Shown: positions 19,701-29,311, numbered from the stretch's first letter. The stretch: DNA of 64,000 nucleotides from Semisulcospira habei (GCA_036245525.1 BTPG01000005.1:182018245-182082244); one strand, 5' to 3'. Notes: generated from the sequence alone by a model not told the origin. A program made the numbers and translations.

Positions 19701-20098
19701 AGTCAACAGAGTACAGACCTTCATGAACAGTTGCCTTAGAAGAATTTTGAAAATCCACTGGCCAGAGAAGATCAGCAACGTCAGACTCTGGGAGAGAACA
19801 GAGCAGATAACAGCAGAGAATGAAATTGGGCGAAGAAGATGGGGATGGATCGGTCACAGTCTGAGAAAGCCAGCTTCCAGTATCACTAGGCAGGCATTGT
19901 CATGGAACCCCCAGGGAAAGAGGAAAAGAGGTAGGCCGAGAAACTCCTGGCGTCGAGACCTCCAAGCAGACATCAAGAGACTGGGAACCACCTGGAGTAG
20001 AATCGAAGGAGAAGCACAGGACAGGAGTTGCTGGAGGTCTCTCGTCGACGGCCTATACCCGGGTAGGGGTGACAGGCGTAAGTAAGTAAGTAAGTAAG
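16792..20098 (+). mobile_element. Full-length RTE-like LINE retrotransposon
   Basis: A 3.3-kb insertion bounded by the direct repeat TAAAGTAGTTCAAG at 16778-16791 and 20099-20112; its first two bases could also belong to the tail. It has about 280 bp of 5' leader, one long frame (17071-20085) and almost no 3' UTR, ending in a (TAAG)n run. A short tandem-repeat 3' end in place of poly(A) is typical of RTE-clade LINEs (established). Removing the insert restores the edge of the family A hairpin at 20103-20178. The intact frame and perfect duplication suggest a young copy. Confidence 0.85.
17071..20085 (+). CDS. LINE endonuclease-reverse transcriptase polyprotein
   Basis: A 1004-codon frame with no stops or shifts. 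The N-terminal part is an APE-type endonuclease, which nicks target DNA: WNVKTM at 30-35, E60 in GISEARW, YAPT at 134-137, GDFNA at 169-173 and SDHH at 265-268, so all the usual catalytic positions are present. A basic linker follows, then a reverse transcriptase that copies the element RNA at the nick: NGKAAGPDGIP in the fingers, YVNFVDYEKAFDSVD with catalytic D644, GVRQGCLLSP from 700, and FADD at 744-747. The C-terminal region has GHSLRK and a KRKRGRPRNSW basic stretch and no zinc knuckle. The codon for M27 (17149) lies in ACCATGG and may be the true start. RTE-clade placement is by overall architecture and tail; a neighbouring clade is possible. Proteins of this type are often misannotated in databases as craniofacial development protein 2. 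Confidence 0.92.
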   Translation: MTSCGESRKSSEATGPSRLSLSRDTTMGTWNVKTMYQSGKAAQIAAEMQKYNLSLLGISEARWTQSGQKRLLSGEMVLYSGHEEENAPHTEGVALMLSPVAQRALMGWEPLGPRIITAAFRTKKKLKLNVIQCYAPTNDSDEEEKQEFYDRLQSAVDKCAERDITIVMGDFNAKIGEDNTGYEEVMGRQGLGSEMSENGERFVDFCALNRLVIGGSIFPHRRIHKATWVSPDHTTENQIDHICISKKFRRSLQDVRAKRGADVASDHHLLTLRMKLKLKKSRTETTRRQRYNVGLLRETGVREEFKLVLSNRFQALQELVNEEEAVTTEQQWKAVREALNSTCKDTVGFRKHHHKDWLSAQTLKKIEARKQKKAAVNNSRTRAAKVRAQGEYSEANREVKRSIRADKRAYTDSLAAEAEKAAGSGNMKQLYDITRRLSGKYGHTERPVKDKEGKPIADRADQLDRWAEYFEELLNRPSPPDPPDIQPAETDLPISCDRPSREEIRKAVAFLKNGKAAGPDGIPAESLKADLETTVEMLYPLFGKIWEEEVMPADWKEGYLIKLPKKGDLSKCSIYRGITLLSVPGKVFNRIILERMKSSVDPQLRDQQAGFRKNRSCTDQIATLRIIVEQSLEWSSPLYVNFVDYEKAFDSVDRETLWKLLRHYGVPTRLVRLIKSSYDGMTCRVIHEGQFTRELQVRTGVRQGCLLSPFLFLLAIDWVMKMTTEHRRSGIQWTLWTQLDDLDFADDLALLSHTHQQMQDKTTRLADISSQVGLTIHKQKTKTMRLNATREEPVLLAGTPLEEVESFTYLGSIIDKKGGTDADVRARIGKARAAFLQLKKVWSSRELSQHTKVRIFNSNVKAVLLYGAETWRLTKTTVNRVQTFMNSCLRRILKIHWPEKISNVRLWERTEQITAENEIGRRRWGWIGHSLRKPASSITRQALSWNPQGKRKRGRPRNSWRRDLQADIKRLGTTWSRIEGEAQDRSCWRSLVDGLYPGRGDRRK

Positions 20099-20102
20099 TA
20101 AA

Positions 20103-20178
20103 GTAGTTCAAGGATAGTGCCAGAATAGCTTGGCGCCTAGCTAGGCGCCAAGCTATTCTGGCACCACCCTTGAACTAT
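20103..20178. mobile_element. Family A hairpin core that received the RTE-like LINE
   Basis: AGTTCAAGGATAGTGCCAGA pairs with its complement ending CTTGAACTAT, around GGCGCCTAGCTAGGCGCC. The left tip (GTAGTTCAAG) is the duplicated target of the LINE. Confidence 0.85.
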
Positions 20179-20689
20179 AGCCATTGGTCTATATCATTAT
20201 CTGTAAGTACTATAATGTAGCTGGCTTATGGCAGTGTACACATTGAAGCTTTTAGCCTAAAGATCATAGGGGTTAACAAGGATTGTAGAAAAACACTCTG
20301 CGACAACTGCTTAGACTGAGACATGAATGCGAACTGAGCAGAATAGTCAACATGCCTAGTGCAAAATATATTATTAACTCATAGCTCCCTTTTCATTGTT
20401 TAACGACTGCCCCCCCCCCCCCCCCCAACCACCATTCTCCCCTCCCCACGACAAATTTTAATCATATGCCTTATTTTCGCTTGAAACAAGAGCACTCCAG
20501 AACCAAAATAATGATGTTTAGGCATGGGCATACCAAGGGTATGGCTCAAGTCTAAAAGGCAGAAGGAACAAAGAGTATTCTAGCTACATCATGTGCAGAG
20601 GAGTTATGGCATGCCCCCCCCCCCCCCCCCCCCCCATCCTCATACCGTACCTGGCTCCGACGCCAATGGTTGCAATGACTTTTGCTCAG

Positions 20690-21098
20690 GTCTAGGTTCA
20701 GTTCTTGTAGTTCTAGGAGTGTATGAGTCAGATTACCATCGCGTGTCCGTTCCTCTAGTGTCCCGAAATGTAAATTTTAAAATCGAATTCATACCACGCA
20801 GACTTCAAACCCTGCTCGTGTTCGTCGCGACACTTGAAGACATCGCTTTTCAAAATATTTCAACAGGCAACTTTTAACCCACTGGTTGTCGGGTTGCGCA
20901 TGTTGTCGAGGAGACTCATGCGTGAATGTCATCGACAAGAAGTGCTACCGACAGCCGAGGGCTGAATCCCCTGGACAAAAAGCGGATTCTCCGTCACAGT
21001 TTGCGACATTACTGTTAGTGATATACACTACCTTCCCCCCCCCCCCCCCCCCGCCCCCCCACCCCCTCCCCTGCATGATACAGGTAATGCCTGGTATG
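20690..21098. repeat. Dispersed duplication, copy 2, with family E hairpin
   Basis: Counterpart of 10610-11035. A family E palindrome begins at TTAA 20874 (CCACTGGTTGTCGGG pairing with CCGACAGCCGAGGG). C runs interrupt it at 21032-21065, and another C run lies just before at 20614-20635. Confidence 0.75.
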
Positions 21099-21165
21099 TT
21101 AACCTCTTCAAGCATGCAGCCACCGGTACTGTGAATACCGGCGGCTTGATGTACAAAAAGTTTAA
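21099..21165. mobile_element. Family C hairpin
   Basis: TTAA at 21099-21102 and 21162-21165. GCATGCAGCCACCGGTACTG pairs with CCGGCGGCTTGATGTAC. The right TTAA is shared with the next element. Confidence 0.85.
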
Positions 21166-21211
21166 CTCATTCGAGTCGTGCCATCCAGGCGGCACATCTC
21201 GAATGAGTTAA
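21162..21211. mobile_element. Short family D hairpin
   Basis: TTAA at 21162-21165 and 21208-21211. CTCATTCGAGTCGTGCC pairs with GGCACATCTCGAATGAG; the inner stem seen in longer D copies is missing. Confidence 0.85.
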
Positions 21212-21440
21212 TGATAATAATAATAATACATAATTCTTGTATAGCGTTGTTCTCCAGGAAAATCACAACAGCACACCCTCTCTCTCAGACACACGCACGA
21301 TTTTACACTACTTTAAACCACCCCATCTCTTCCCAACACCTTAAGAGATCCACTTCCTCTAGGATCAGAATAAAAGGCAGTCAACAGTTAGCTACAGATG
21401 AGCTAAGTGTTAAATGCCCGACAGAAAAGAAAAGTCTTTA
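21212..21440 (-). mobile_element. Possible retroelement 3' tail
   Basis: Begins (AAT)n and TTGTATAGCGTTGTTCTCCA, the orientation expected of a minus-strand LINE or SINE tail. No protein match is visible. Confidence 0.35.
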
Positions 21441-21529
21441 AGTGAGCTTTGAACTGTGACAATGTGGGCAGATGTGAGCAGATAGCCCCTTTGCACCTGA
21501 ATCGCACTGAGTTTCTAAAGCATGTTCTT

Positions 21530-22510
21530 AATTAAGCGAACTTTAGTTCGCGAACTCTGACGAACTAGAGTTCACGATCTCGGACGAACGAGGTCGGTTC
21601 TTAATTGGACGATCTAAAGATACAACGAACCTAGTTCGAAGTAGTTCACAAACCTCGGCAAACCATAGTTCGCTGTCGGAAAAGGTTCGCTGAACGTGTT
21701 GAGCAAACCAAGGCGAACCTTTTCTCTGATTGGTCAAAACTTTTACCCTCTTCTGCGTTGGAGATAAGAAGACAGTCACCGATACAAACAAATATGGCGG
21801 ACGGCGATATTTCACTCGTGCGAAGAACAAGACCTATTTTTATTAAAAAAAAAACAAAAAACTACCAAGTGAGTAGGAAAAGCACTGTCAAGGGAGAGAA
21901 GTGTGCATGATAGACCAATGATCATAGATCTACTTTGGTCTAAGCACACACAAAAAAAAAAAAGATAGGAAAGAGGGGGGCCGCTAAATAAGAGACTGAA
22001 AGCAATGCATATGGAAGCCCCCCCGAAGGGGGGCGTATCACATATCCCACTGTTCCAGCCCCTAGGTGCATGGAAATTTAAATCTAGGTCCCCCATTTTT
22101 ATTTATATTTTTATTTATTTATTCCCCCATTTTTATTTTTATTTCTAGGTGCATGGAAATTTAAATCTAGGTCCCCCATTTTTATTTTTATTTTTATTTA
22201 TTTATTCCCCCATTTTTATTTTTATTTATTTTTTATTGATTTGTGGGAGGTGCAACGCTGTTTGTGGGGTCGCTACTGCAAGGAGTACAAAAACAAACAT
22301 CGTTCAAATCGCGAAGCGGCATATCGGTAGCCATTTTGAACACCTTCGCAGTCAGTAAGTACGCCGAATCAAGCACTTCAGTTAAGAAAGAGAACCATGG
22401 CAAACCTGGTTTGCTGAAGTTCGCCTAGGTTTGTTCAACCTCAATTAAGAAACAAACCAAAAGATCGCCGATCTTCTCCGATCTAGGTTTGCCGATCAAA
22501 AGTTCGTCCA
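21530..22510. repeat. Foldback-rich region of GTTCG/CGAAC words
   Basis: Both ends (21535-21720 and 22380-22510) are dense in inverted words such as GAACTTTAGTTCGCGAAC, CGATCTCGGACGAAC and GATCGCCGATCTTC. The middle holds a family J segment (21880-22060, similar to 45305-45500) and an 83-bp tandem duplication with CTAGGTGCATGGAAATTTAA starting at 22062 and 22145. The whole may be one large imperfect foldback element with an insertion. Confidence 0.5.
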
Positions 22511-22618
22511 AGTAAGAGCAGCTCTGTGCCTCCTAGTATCCATGTTCCTTGGACGGCTGGGCCTGTTTTTATACAATGTTTTCAAAAACGCAGACTGTTG
22601 CCGCCGGCAGTAAAGGGC

Positions 22619-22839
22619 TTAACCCATTTAGCCCCGGGACCATGCAGCAGGAGATGGATTGATCATGATAATTCAAGGGTAGTGCCAGGTGAGCTTGGCG
22701 CCTGAAGGCGCCAAGCTCATCTGGCACTACCCTTGAATTATCATGATCAATCCACCTCCTACAACTGGTACATGTATAGTCGTTAGGCAACACCGCCAAA
22801 ATTTCAGTAATGGGACCTTGGGGCTACTAAAAGGGTTAA
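22619..22839. mobile_element. Family A hairpin element, GTGAG subtype
   Basis: TTAA at 22619-22622 and 22836-22839. Core arms GGTGAGCTTGGCGCC/GGCGCCAAGCTCATC around TGAA. Confidence 0.9.
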
Positions 22840-22989
22840 TGCACACCAACCCCTCTCCCCTTCCCCCCTCCCACGCAAAAAGAAAAAAAAAAAAAAAAAG
22901 AAGAAAAGAAAAAAGTATGTGCCCCACCCCACCCCTGACCCCTGTCAAATCTCTGTAGCAGTACCTCTAGGTGGGCTGATTTAATTGAG

Positions 22990-23185
22990 CACCCGGCGAA
23001 ATCCACACCAAAGGGTGTCTGCTCGGCGTGTTAAATGCAAAGCAAATCCCAGCGAAGAAAGGAACACGCTTAGAAAAATAATTACAAACCAGCTTATGAA
23101 TATTTTGAAGATAACTGGGGTAACACACCGTGTGTCTATTTTGTAAAAGGGTTTTAATCCTTTTTCGAAATAGACACACAGTGCG
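22990..23185. repeat. Family K copy
   Basis: Left part GCGTGTTAAATGCAAAGCAA and GGAACACGCTTAGAAAAATA; right part forms its own stem, CCGTGTGTCTATTTTGTAAA against TTCGAAATAGACACACAGTG. Confidence 0.6.
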
Positions 23186-23284
23186 CTACGTATCTGTTCT
23201 CTTGACAACTCGTCCCTCGTTCACTTGAGTTTGTGTGCCTGCACTCTCTTCCCCCCCCCCCCCCCCAGCTGGATTCATTTGCAG

Positions 23285-23386
23285 AGGAGGGTACAGGCCG
23301 TTCACTGTATGGCTGCCATGGAGGAAACTCAGACCCTCATGCCAGCTTTACACAGTCGCATCCGCATTATAAGGCTTCGACAGCCG
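23285..23386 (+). CDS. Weak candidate internal exon
   Basis: A C-rich tract and TTCATTTGCAG acceptor precede 102 bases open in two frames, followed by a GTAATG donor. One frame reads VQAVHCMAAMEETQTLMPAL. It is not phase-compatible by direct joining with the exon candidate at 24770-24885, and no homology is recognised. Confidence 0.2.
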
Positions 23387-23484
23387 GTAATGAAATTTGC
23401 ATGTGATTGAGTCCCTGTCTCCTGTCATACGCAGGAATGGTGGAGTGAGGTCACTAAGGGTCGATAATCCAAACACTTTCACCT

Positions 23485-23550
23485 GCAAGATGTATAGATC
23501 CTCGTGAATCTCCGCCACTGCGGGGTCTCATGAGGATCTATACCTCTTTG
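23485..23550. mobile_element. Family B hairpin
   Basis: GCAAGATGTATAGATCCTCG pairs with TGAGGATCTATACCTCTTTG; the TATA variant is in both arms. Confidence 0.8.
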
Positions 23551-23647
23551 GGAGCCATTCAGGTCGACCTTGTTTAAATGTTGATATGTGGCATGCATGA
23601 TGCATGTAACTAGGGTGTGTACATATGAAAATATCTGCTATCTATGT

Positions 23648-23711
23648 ACAAGAGGCATAGATCCTCATGAGCCCCGCAACTGCGCGGGCTCATGAAGATC
23701 TATGCCTCTTG
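23648..23711. mobile_element. Family B hairpin
   Basis: ACAAGAGGCATAGATCCTCA and complement, around CCCCGCAACTGCGCGGG. Confidence 0.85.
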
Positions 23712-24443
23712 TGGAAGCACTCAAGTCTGTCTTGTTTAACATTAGGAATTGTGTGTCATGTTGGATTCGCCATGGATCTGGAACAAACCTGAATCAGTGA
23801 TTTAGTTGAAGAACGAATTCTAGATCACAGTTAAATATATTAGTATGTACAGGTCAACAGATGCACTATTTCAGATGATTTTACTCTGAGATTTCAAAGC
23901 GTGTTCGTTCGTGGACTGGATTTTTTTTCTGTGGGTTTTCCTCGTCTGTGAAAAAATGAATAATTGTGAAATGACCGTACGAGGACTAGCCTAGTACCTG
24001 CGCTCCTATATTATGTACCTATATCTACGCTTAGCAAACGCAGAATGACGTAGATGGGGGAAATTGACCATTCATCATGACCTGGAAGTGAAAGCGAATT
24101 TTTTTTCTGTCCAAACAGTATCATAAATAAAGTTATTCAGACTAAATGTGTTTAATATGGGCTTAGTTCCCCCCCCTCCCCCCCCACTCCCCAGCAAAAT
24201 AAGTTTTAAAAAAGCAGCAGAACAGTAAATGCGTGATGGCTAGTTCCTGCACTACCTGTGCTCTAGTGACTTGTACACGACCTGTGACATGTATTTGAAA
24301 CAGCACGGGGGTAGCACACTGGCTAACCAATGAGTAGCGGGTATAATGCAACTGGTCACGTGAAGCTACCTTTCGCAGACCCGATTAGTTCTGCATAGGA
24401 GATCATACGAGAACAACCTACCTCCTTCGCATCCCATACCTCT

Positions 24444-24658
24444 TTAACCCCTTACATCCTGACACACTAGCGCATAAAATCAATTTGTCTATGATAGTTC
24501 AAGGGTAGTACCAGAATAGCTTGGCGCCTATGGGCGCCAAGCTATTCTGGCACTGCCATTGAACTAAAATAGTTCATCTGTCTACTAATCTGCAATGGGA
24601 CCCTCATAAGACAAGACACTAATCTGAAAACTTTCAGCCTCAGGATGTAATGGGTTAA
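24444..24658. mobile_element. Family A hairpin element, AGAATAG subtype
   Basis: TTAA at 24444-24447 and 24655-24658. Ends CCCCTTACATCCTGA and TCAGGATGTAATGGG are inverted; the core carries AGAATAGCTTGGCGCC arms around TATG. Its end subtype matches 13879 and 42717. Confidence 0.9.
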
Positions 24659-24769
24659 AACCGTAAGATCCACAATGTACCGCACGATTCACCATTTAAC
24701 TTTCTTATGCAATTTTCTTTTTCGAAAACAAAATGGTAAAATGGCATGTTTCATCTGATTTTGTTGCAG

Positions 24770-24885
24770 GAACCTTAATGAAGGTTGTGTGCGCACGTTG
24801 ACTCAGCCGTATTGCCGTCAGTTGGAATACAAAACCGCGTCTTCAAAAGGGACAATTCGTTCACCAGCTTCTAAAACAGTCCCTG
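24770..24885 (+). CDS. Candidate internal exon of an unrecognised host gene
   Basis: This is the best exon-like structure in the window. A pyrimidine-rich TTTCATCTGATTTTGTTGCAG acceptor is followed by 116 bases and a CTG-GTAAGTTG donor close to the U1 consensus. Only one forward frame is open; it reads NLNEGCVRTLTQPYCRQLEY followed by KTASSKGTIRSPASKTVP. One base precedes and one follows the complete codons, so flanking exons would have to supply matching phases. I recognise no domain. If real, a plus-strand gene has an intron at least across this part of the window. No other exon of matching phase was found nearby, and a chance arrangement remains possible. Confidence 0.35.
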
Positions 24886-24957
24886 GTAAGTTGTATTTCT
24901 TACATCTTTGATTGCAGATTAATAAGTTGAATGGAGAAGAAGTGAGCATAATCCAAC

Positions 24958-25274
<317 letters not shown>

Positions 25275-25796
25275 AAGGTTTGTGTGTGGGAGGGGAGGGG
25301 GAGGAGGGTTAAGAGGCAGGGGCCTGTGGGTAAAACGAGTGGAAGAGACTATTGATTGTAGGCTGAGCACCCACCCCCTCCCTCCGTCCACATACACACA
25401 CACTCAGACATACCCTACCCTAAATATCTGGAGAAAGCCGCCTTACGTTTAAAACTGTTAATGACAGCTTTGATGTGCAAGTAGCTGTAAGCAGAAAGTA
25501 TCGCTAAAGACCTTTTCTTCACTGTGCAATCAATGTGCCATGTTTCATTTCAGTGTTTGGCCTCCCCTCTATCATTCTGTCAGTCCCCCCTCACCCCTCA
25601 CCATCCCCCTCCCCCCCCCCCCACACACACACACACACACACGCGCGTACTTTCATACACCAGTCAGAGGGTACAATCGATACTAGAATACTGTCTTCCT
25701 TATCGATATCTGGAACTGTGGTCATCAGTACTAGCGCTAGTACTTTCCGCAGAGAATGCCACCCCTTGAAGTTCTACCGCCAACGTACTTGCATAG

Positions 25797-25862
25797 TAAC
25801 CCTTTGTGCATGCAGCCACTAATACTGTTTACTGTACCGGTTTCTGCATGCACAAACGGGTT
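25797..25862. mobile_element. Family C hairpin, diverged
   Basis: GTAACCCTTTGTGCATGCAG and GCATGCACAAACGGGTTGA are inverted ends. Inner stem ACTAATACTGTTTACTGTACC with mismatches. Confidence 0.75.
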
Positions 25863-25904
25863 GATCATCTGCAGAATAATGCATACAATTGATGGAGATA
25901 GATT

Positions 25905-25989
25905 AACTAAATTTTGAAGGGCAGTGCCTGATTAGCATGGCGCCCTAGACGCCAAGCTAATCAGGCACTGCCCTTGAAGTTTAAATAGG
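25905..25989. repeat. Family A core variant
   Basis: AATTTTGAAGGGCAGTGCCT and GATTAGCATGGCG pair with the complement ending GCCCTTGAAGTTT. GGGCAGTGCCTGATTAG is present in both arms in place of GGGTAGTGCCAGATTAG. Confidence 0.75.
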
Positions 25990-26220
25990 ATCAGGTTTTT
26001 CCCCTCCCCTCCTGGCGCCACGTTTGATATCTATCCTTGAGCTGTCGTGACCAGTACATGTCCAAAGTGAAGGTATATCAGGATAATGCAAAAAGTGTCT
26101 TGTTGGATCCATTTTCACCGGCCTTGTCGGACCTTTGATTGATGTATCATTTTAGGACCATGTGTGGCGCCGATCTCATGCGGCACTACCCCTATGTCAT
26201 CGCGGTCGGATCATCTGTAA

Positions 26221-26380
26221 CCTAAGTACAAATCGGAATCCAATGCAATCCAAACAAACCAGTCCAATCCAGTCAGGTCCAGACAGTCCAATCCAATCCA
26301 ATTTAATCTAATCCAAACCAATCCAATCCAGTTCAATCCAGACCAGTCCAGTTCAGTCCAGACCAATCGAGTCCAATCAT
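26221..26380. repeat. Minisatellite of CCAAT/CCAGT pentamers
   Basis: Dense runs of ATCCA, GTCCA and CCAAT words with 5-bp and 10-bp spacing (for example CCAATCCAATCCAATTTAAT). Confidence 0.8.
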
Positions 26381-26509
26381 AATTTTGCAAGAATCGCCCT
26401 TCTTAACACTTGCACTGCCAATGGACGCACATTGTATTTTTGCAATACCTGTTAACTCATCGCCGAAGAGTCCCAGCCGTCCCTCGTACATGTATTCAAT
26501 GTGGTGTCA

Positions 26510-26574
26510 ACAAGAGGCATAGATCCTCATGAGCCCCGTCAACTGCGGGCACTCATGAGGATATATGTTTTGAA
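26510..26574. mobile_element. Family B hairpin with outer flanks
   Basis: ACAAGAGGCATAGATCCTCA, GAGCCCCG then CTCATGAGGATATATGTTTTG. The right flank GAAGTTGGATCGTGTTCATT with CTCAGCAGTCAAAGGGTTCA matches the complete copy at 56074-56267. Confidence 0.8.
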
Positions 26575-26794
26575 GTTGGATCGTGTTCATTTTTTTTTCT
26601 CAGCAGTCAAAGGGTTCAGTTAAACTACTATCATGGTCGATCCCACTTTCGCTTCCGTGTTGAGAAGGAAAGCGAAAGCCACGTGGTCAGTCCCCAGGTA
26701 CAAGATCGGAATTCTTGGATCACCCGCAGGGTAATTATCGATCGTTTGTACGGCGACGGTTGTCAATAAACTGCAATCTACCTCTGAACATTGA

Positions 26795-27333
26795 TTAACC
26801 CTTTCAGCCCCAAGGTCCCATTTCTAAAATTGTGGAGGTGTTGCCTAACGACGGTGTACCAGTTGCAGGAGATGGCATGACCATGATAATTCAAGGTTAG
26901 TGCCAGATTAGATTGGCGCCTTCAGGCGCCAAGCTAATCTGGTACTCTCTTGGCTTGACTTCGCGAACGAAGATTCTATAGGGCTTGCCCACGTCGTCTG
27001 CAGGCATATTTGTGGCTGCGGAGGCCAATCCGGAACAGGCAGGTTCGACCGCAGTGGCTGCAGGGGAAGGTCTGGCCAGGGTTCTGAGTTACGACAGCTC
27101 TGTTTTTTCTCCTGAGCCGCTTGTCCTTAAGGTTAGCTCTACGAGAGTCCTCAAAGGAGACGGCTGCCTTGTAAGTGGTGGAGCGCCAGGTGTCGCGGTC
27201 CGCAGCAATCGAAGACCACTGGCGGTGGTCGATTTGGCAGGCACTAAGTGGCGCCAAGCTAATCTGGTACTACCCTTGAATTATCATGGTCAATCCATCT
27301 CCTGCTGTAGGGATCCGGGACTAAAAGGGTTAA
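26795..27333. mobile_element. Family A element with a LINE fragment in its right arm
   Basis: TTAA at 26795-26798 and 27330-27333. The left arm, TTCA loop and first part of the right arm are followed by the insert at 26947-27249. The 22 bases 26925-26946 are repeated exactly at 27250-27271, after which the right arm continues. Confidence 0.9.
26947..27249 (-). pseudogene. LINE ORF C-terminal fragment with zinc-binding end
   Basis: Minus-strand frame of about 90 residues: WRSTTYKAAVSFEDSRRANL, basic KDKRLRRKNR, then CSHCGRTCLFRIGLRSHKYA. The CxxC...GLRSHxxxC pattern is a zinc-binding C-terminus shared by many LINE endonuclease-reverse transcriptases of fish and invertebrates (established pattern). 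The stop codon comes after the C-x-RRRGQAL end. The 303-bp insert has a perfect 22-bp target duplication and no catalytic domains, so it is an extreme 5' truncation. Confidence 0.8.
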
Positions 27334-27815
27334 CGTCTGACACGTGTACGCGTACCGAGCTCACTTCATACTTCTAACCTCCCTTCTGACAAATCTGTGA
27401 TACCGACTCTTCGAGAGAAACCACCACGTCATGTGCTGGTATATGATTTAGGGCTTCGGTTCGAACTCGCTTCGTCCATGGTCGACATGCAGGCCGGTGG
27501 ACATCATTATTCTGGTTGAGTTTATCATGGTCGAATCTTTTCTGGCGCGAGCATATCAACGGTATTTATGTGTGTCTGTTGTACATGTGTGTTTCTCAGA
27601 ATGCTTTACTAATAGCATCATCCAATGACTGCGCATGCGTATGTTCCCGGAACGGAGTGGACATCAGCGCCACCCCGCCCATCAGGAGGATTAACTCCGA
27701 AGCACACATCTCCATTACTGGGGCTTAAGAGTTATTCCGCCTGTCTATCTTGGTTGCGTGAGAAGCCAGAAAGATGTCGCTGCTCTGCAGTTCTTCAGAA
27801 AAATCCAATTCATCT
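27334..27815. other. Unassigned stretch
   Basis: No element recognised; a family F-like GTGCTGGTATATGATTTAGG lies at about 27433. Confidence 0.4.
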
Positions 27816-27879
27816 GCAAGAGCAATAGACTCTCAAGAGCCCCTGCTAGCAGGGGCACATGAGAGTCTATAGCGCTTGC
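27816..27879. mobile_element. Family B hairpin
   Basis: GCAAGAGCAATAGACTCTCA pairs with TGAGAGTCTATAGCGCTTGC around CCCCTGCTAGCAGGGG. GACTCTCA/TGAGAGTC is changed in both arms. Confidence 0.85.
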
Positions 27880-28554
27880 TGCCAGGGGTGAGGTACGTTC
27901 TCATGTTAATACTGGGGGAGTCATAGCGGGTTTCAGTCGGCACCTGTTTGGGACCTTGGAGGCCACGGAACACAGTGCCGTTTCCGTACTGTCCACTCTC
28001 TTAGCCATAGTCAGTCCCAGGCATCCCCTAATATTTCAATCCCCTAAAAAACACTACCACCCACCAGCTGCACATTTGCCATGCACAAAATAACCAAAAA
28101 TACAGCACATTGACGGTCTCATTTCTTGGCTATGAACCTGATTCCTTACCAACCCTACACCCAAGCACAGCTGAAATCAGCGTGCCACTCAAATCACTAC
28201 GTCAACGGCAACTCAACATAGGCCCACAATTGTCCACTGTATAAGCTCAGGATGGTATGAATCAAAGCACCAAACATGTCTCCTCTCAGCTAACCAGAAA
28301 TTTCCAGCAAATTCCAACATTCAGCCATACTACAAATTTTCAAACAAGGCAAAAATTATTTTGAAAAAACACCGGTCCTCTTACTGCCTCAACTGCCCAA
28401 TTTAAATATATAACGTGACCTGGAATGATGACCAAGGAACGAATCCATGGCCTGATCCACCATTTGGTGGTTGGGAAATTTACAAGACTGTATCTTGCAG
28501 GAAGGGTCATTTAGCCTGCGTAGGCAGACAGCTAGATCATCAGGTAAAAAAAAA
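27880..28554. other. Unassigned stretch
   Basis: No gene or repeat recognised. The last part (28440-28550) may be the 5' region of the SINE-like element that follows. Confidence 0.35.
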
Positions 28555-28765
28555 AAAGACAAGCTTCTTCCATAGCATGTCCGTTGAAAAGTCCTGGCAA
28601 ATCAAAGTGGCACAGTGGCAGTGCGCCTGAATTGATCAGTGTTCAGGTCTTATTCCATAGGTAATAGATTTCCCTGTATCCCCATAACCCGCCCGTCAGG
28701 GCCGTCCATTTTCACTTCGGTGCCGTGGACGTTAAACCCCGAACTAAACAACAACAACAACAACT
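28555..28765 (+). mobile_element. SINE B body with (AAC)n tail
   Basis: CCATAGCATGTCCGTTGAAA, CCTGAATTGATCAGTGTTCA, CATAACCCGCCCGTCAGGGC and CGTGGACGTTAAACCCCGAA match the reverse of 57290-57615. Ends in (AAC)n. The tRNA-like head of the other copies is not evident here. Confidence 0.7.
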
Positions 28766-28837
28766 ACAATCAGGCCTTTAGTTAGCGCATCGAACCGTGG
28801 AGCCAGTAGATATCGCGAAATTTCACAGCACTTGTGT

Positions 28838-28934
28838 TTAACCCATTGGCTGTCCAGTCGGTAACGCTTTCTGTCGAAGTGTTTCTTACAGGAATCACCT
28901 CGGCATAACGCGCTTCCGACAGCGTAAGGGTTAG
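28838..28934. mobile_element. Family E hairpin, diverged
   Basis: TTAA at 28838-28841; right end AAGGGTTA. CCATTGGCTGTCCAGTCGGT pairs with CCGACAGCGTAAGGG, with imperfect inner stem. Confidence 0.75.
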
Positions 28935-28977
28935 CGGTTACTGTGAAGACTACATTGCAATTCAGGCGATGAAATGA

Positions 28978-29060
28978 ACACGATAGTTCAAGGGTGGTGC
29001 CAGAATAGCTTGGCGCCCTTAGGCGCCAAGCTATTCTGGAACCACCCTTGAACTACCACT
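28978..29060. mobile_element. Family A core, AGAATAG subtype
   Basis: ACGATAGTTCAAGGGTGGTG arms around GGCGCCCTTAGGCGCC, one mismatch. It follows the family E element with about 45 bases between. Confidence 0.8.
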
Positions 29061-29245
29061 GATGATCGACCTGTTGTTTGTAAGGTCATTAAAAGGTGAA
29101 GGATGCTATAATTACTTATAGGTGAGTGTCATAGATTTTTCGTCTGTCAGATAAAGCTTCTATTTTGTAACAGCTGAATTGATCAGAGCCTAGAAATAGC
29201 TATAGTTTTATCGTCGGTTACAGATGTACGTGACTAACTAACATC

Positions 29246-29282
29246 TGCAGGGACTCATGAGAATCTTTGTCTCGTACTGACT
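29246..29282. repeat. Half family B hairpin
   Basis: Only the right arm remains: CTGCAGGGACTCATGAGAAT then CTTTGTCTCG. Confidence 0.55.
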
Positions 29283-29311
29283 AAACTGGCTCCAGCTGTT
29301 TCTTATCTCAT

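Noticed and set aside
21794..21905. ATGGCGGAC start-like sequence with a short frame
   Set aside because: Encodes about 37 residues running into lysine-rich A tracts; inside a foldback-rich repeat region.
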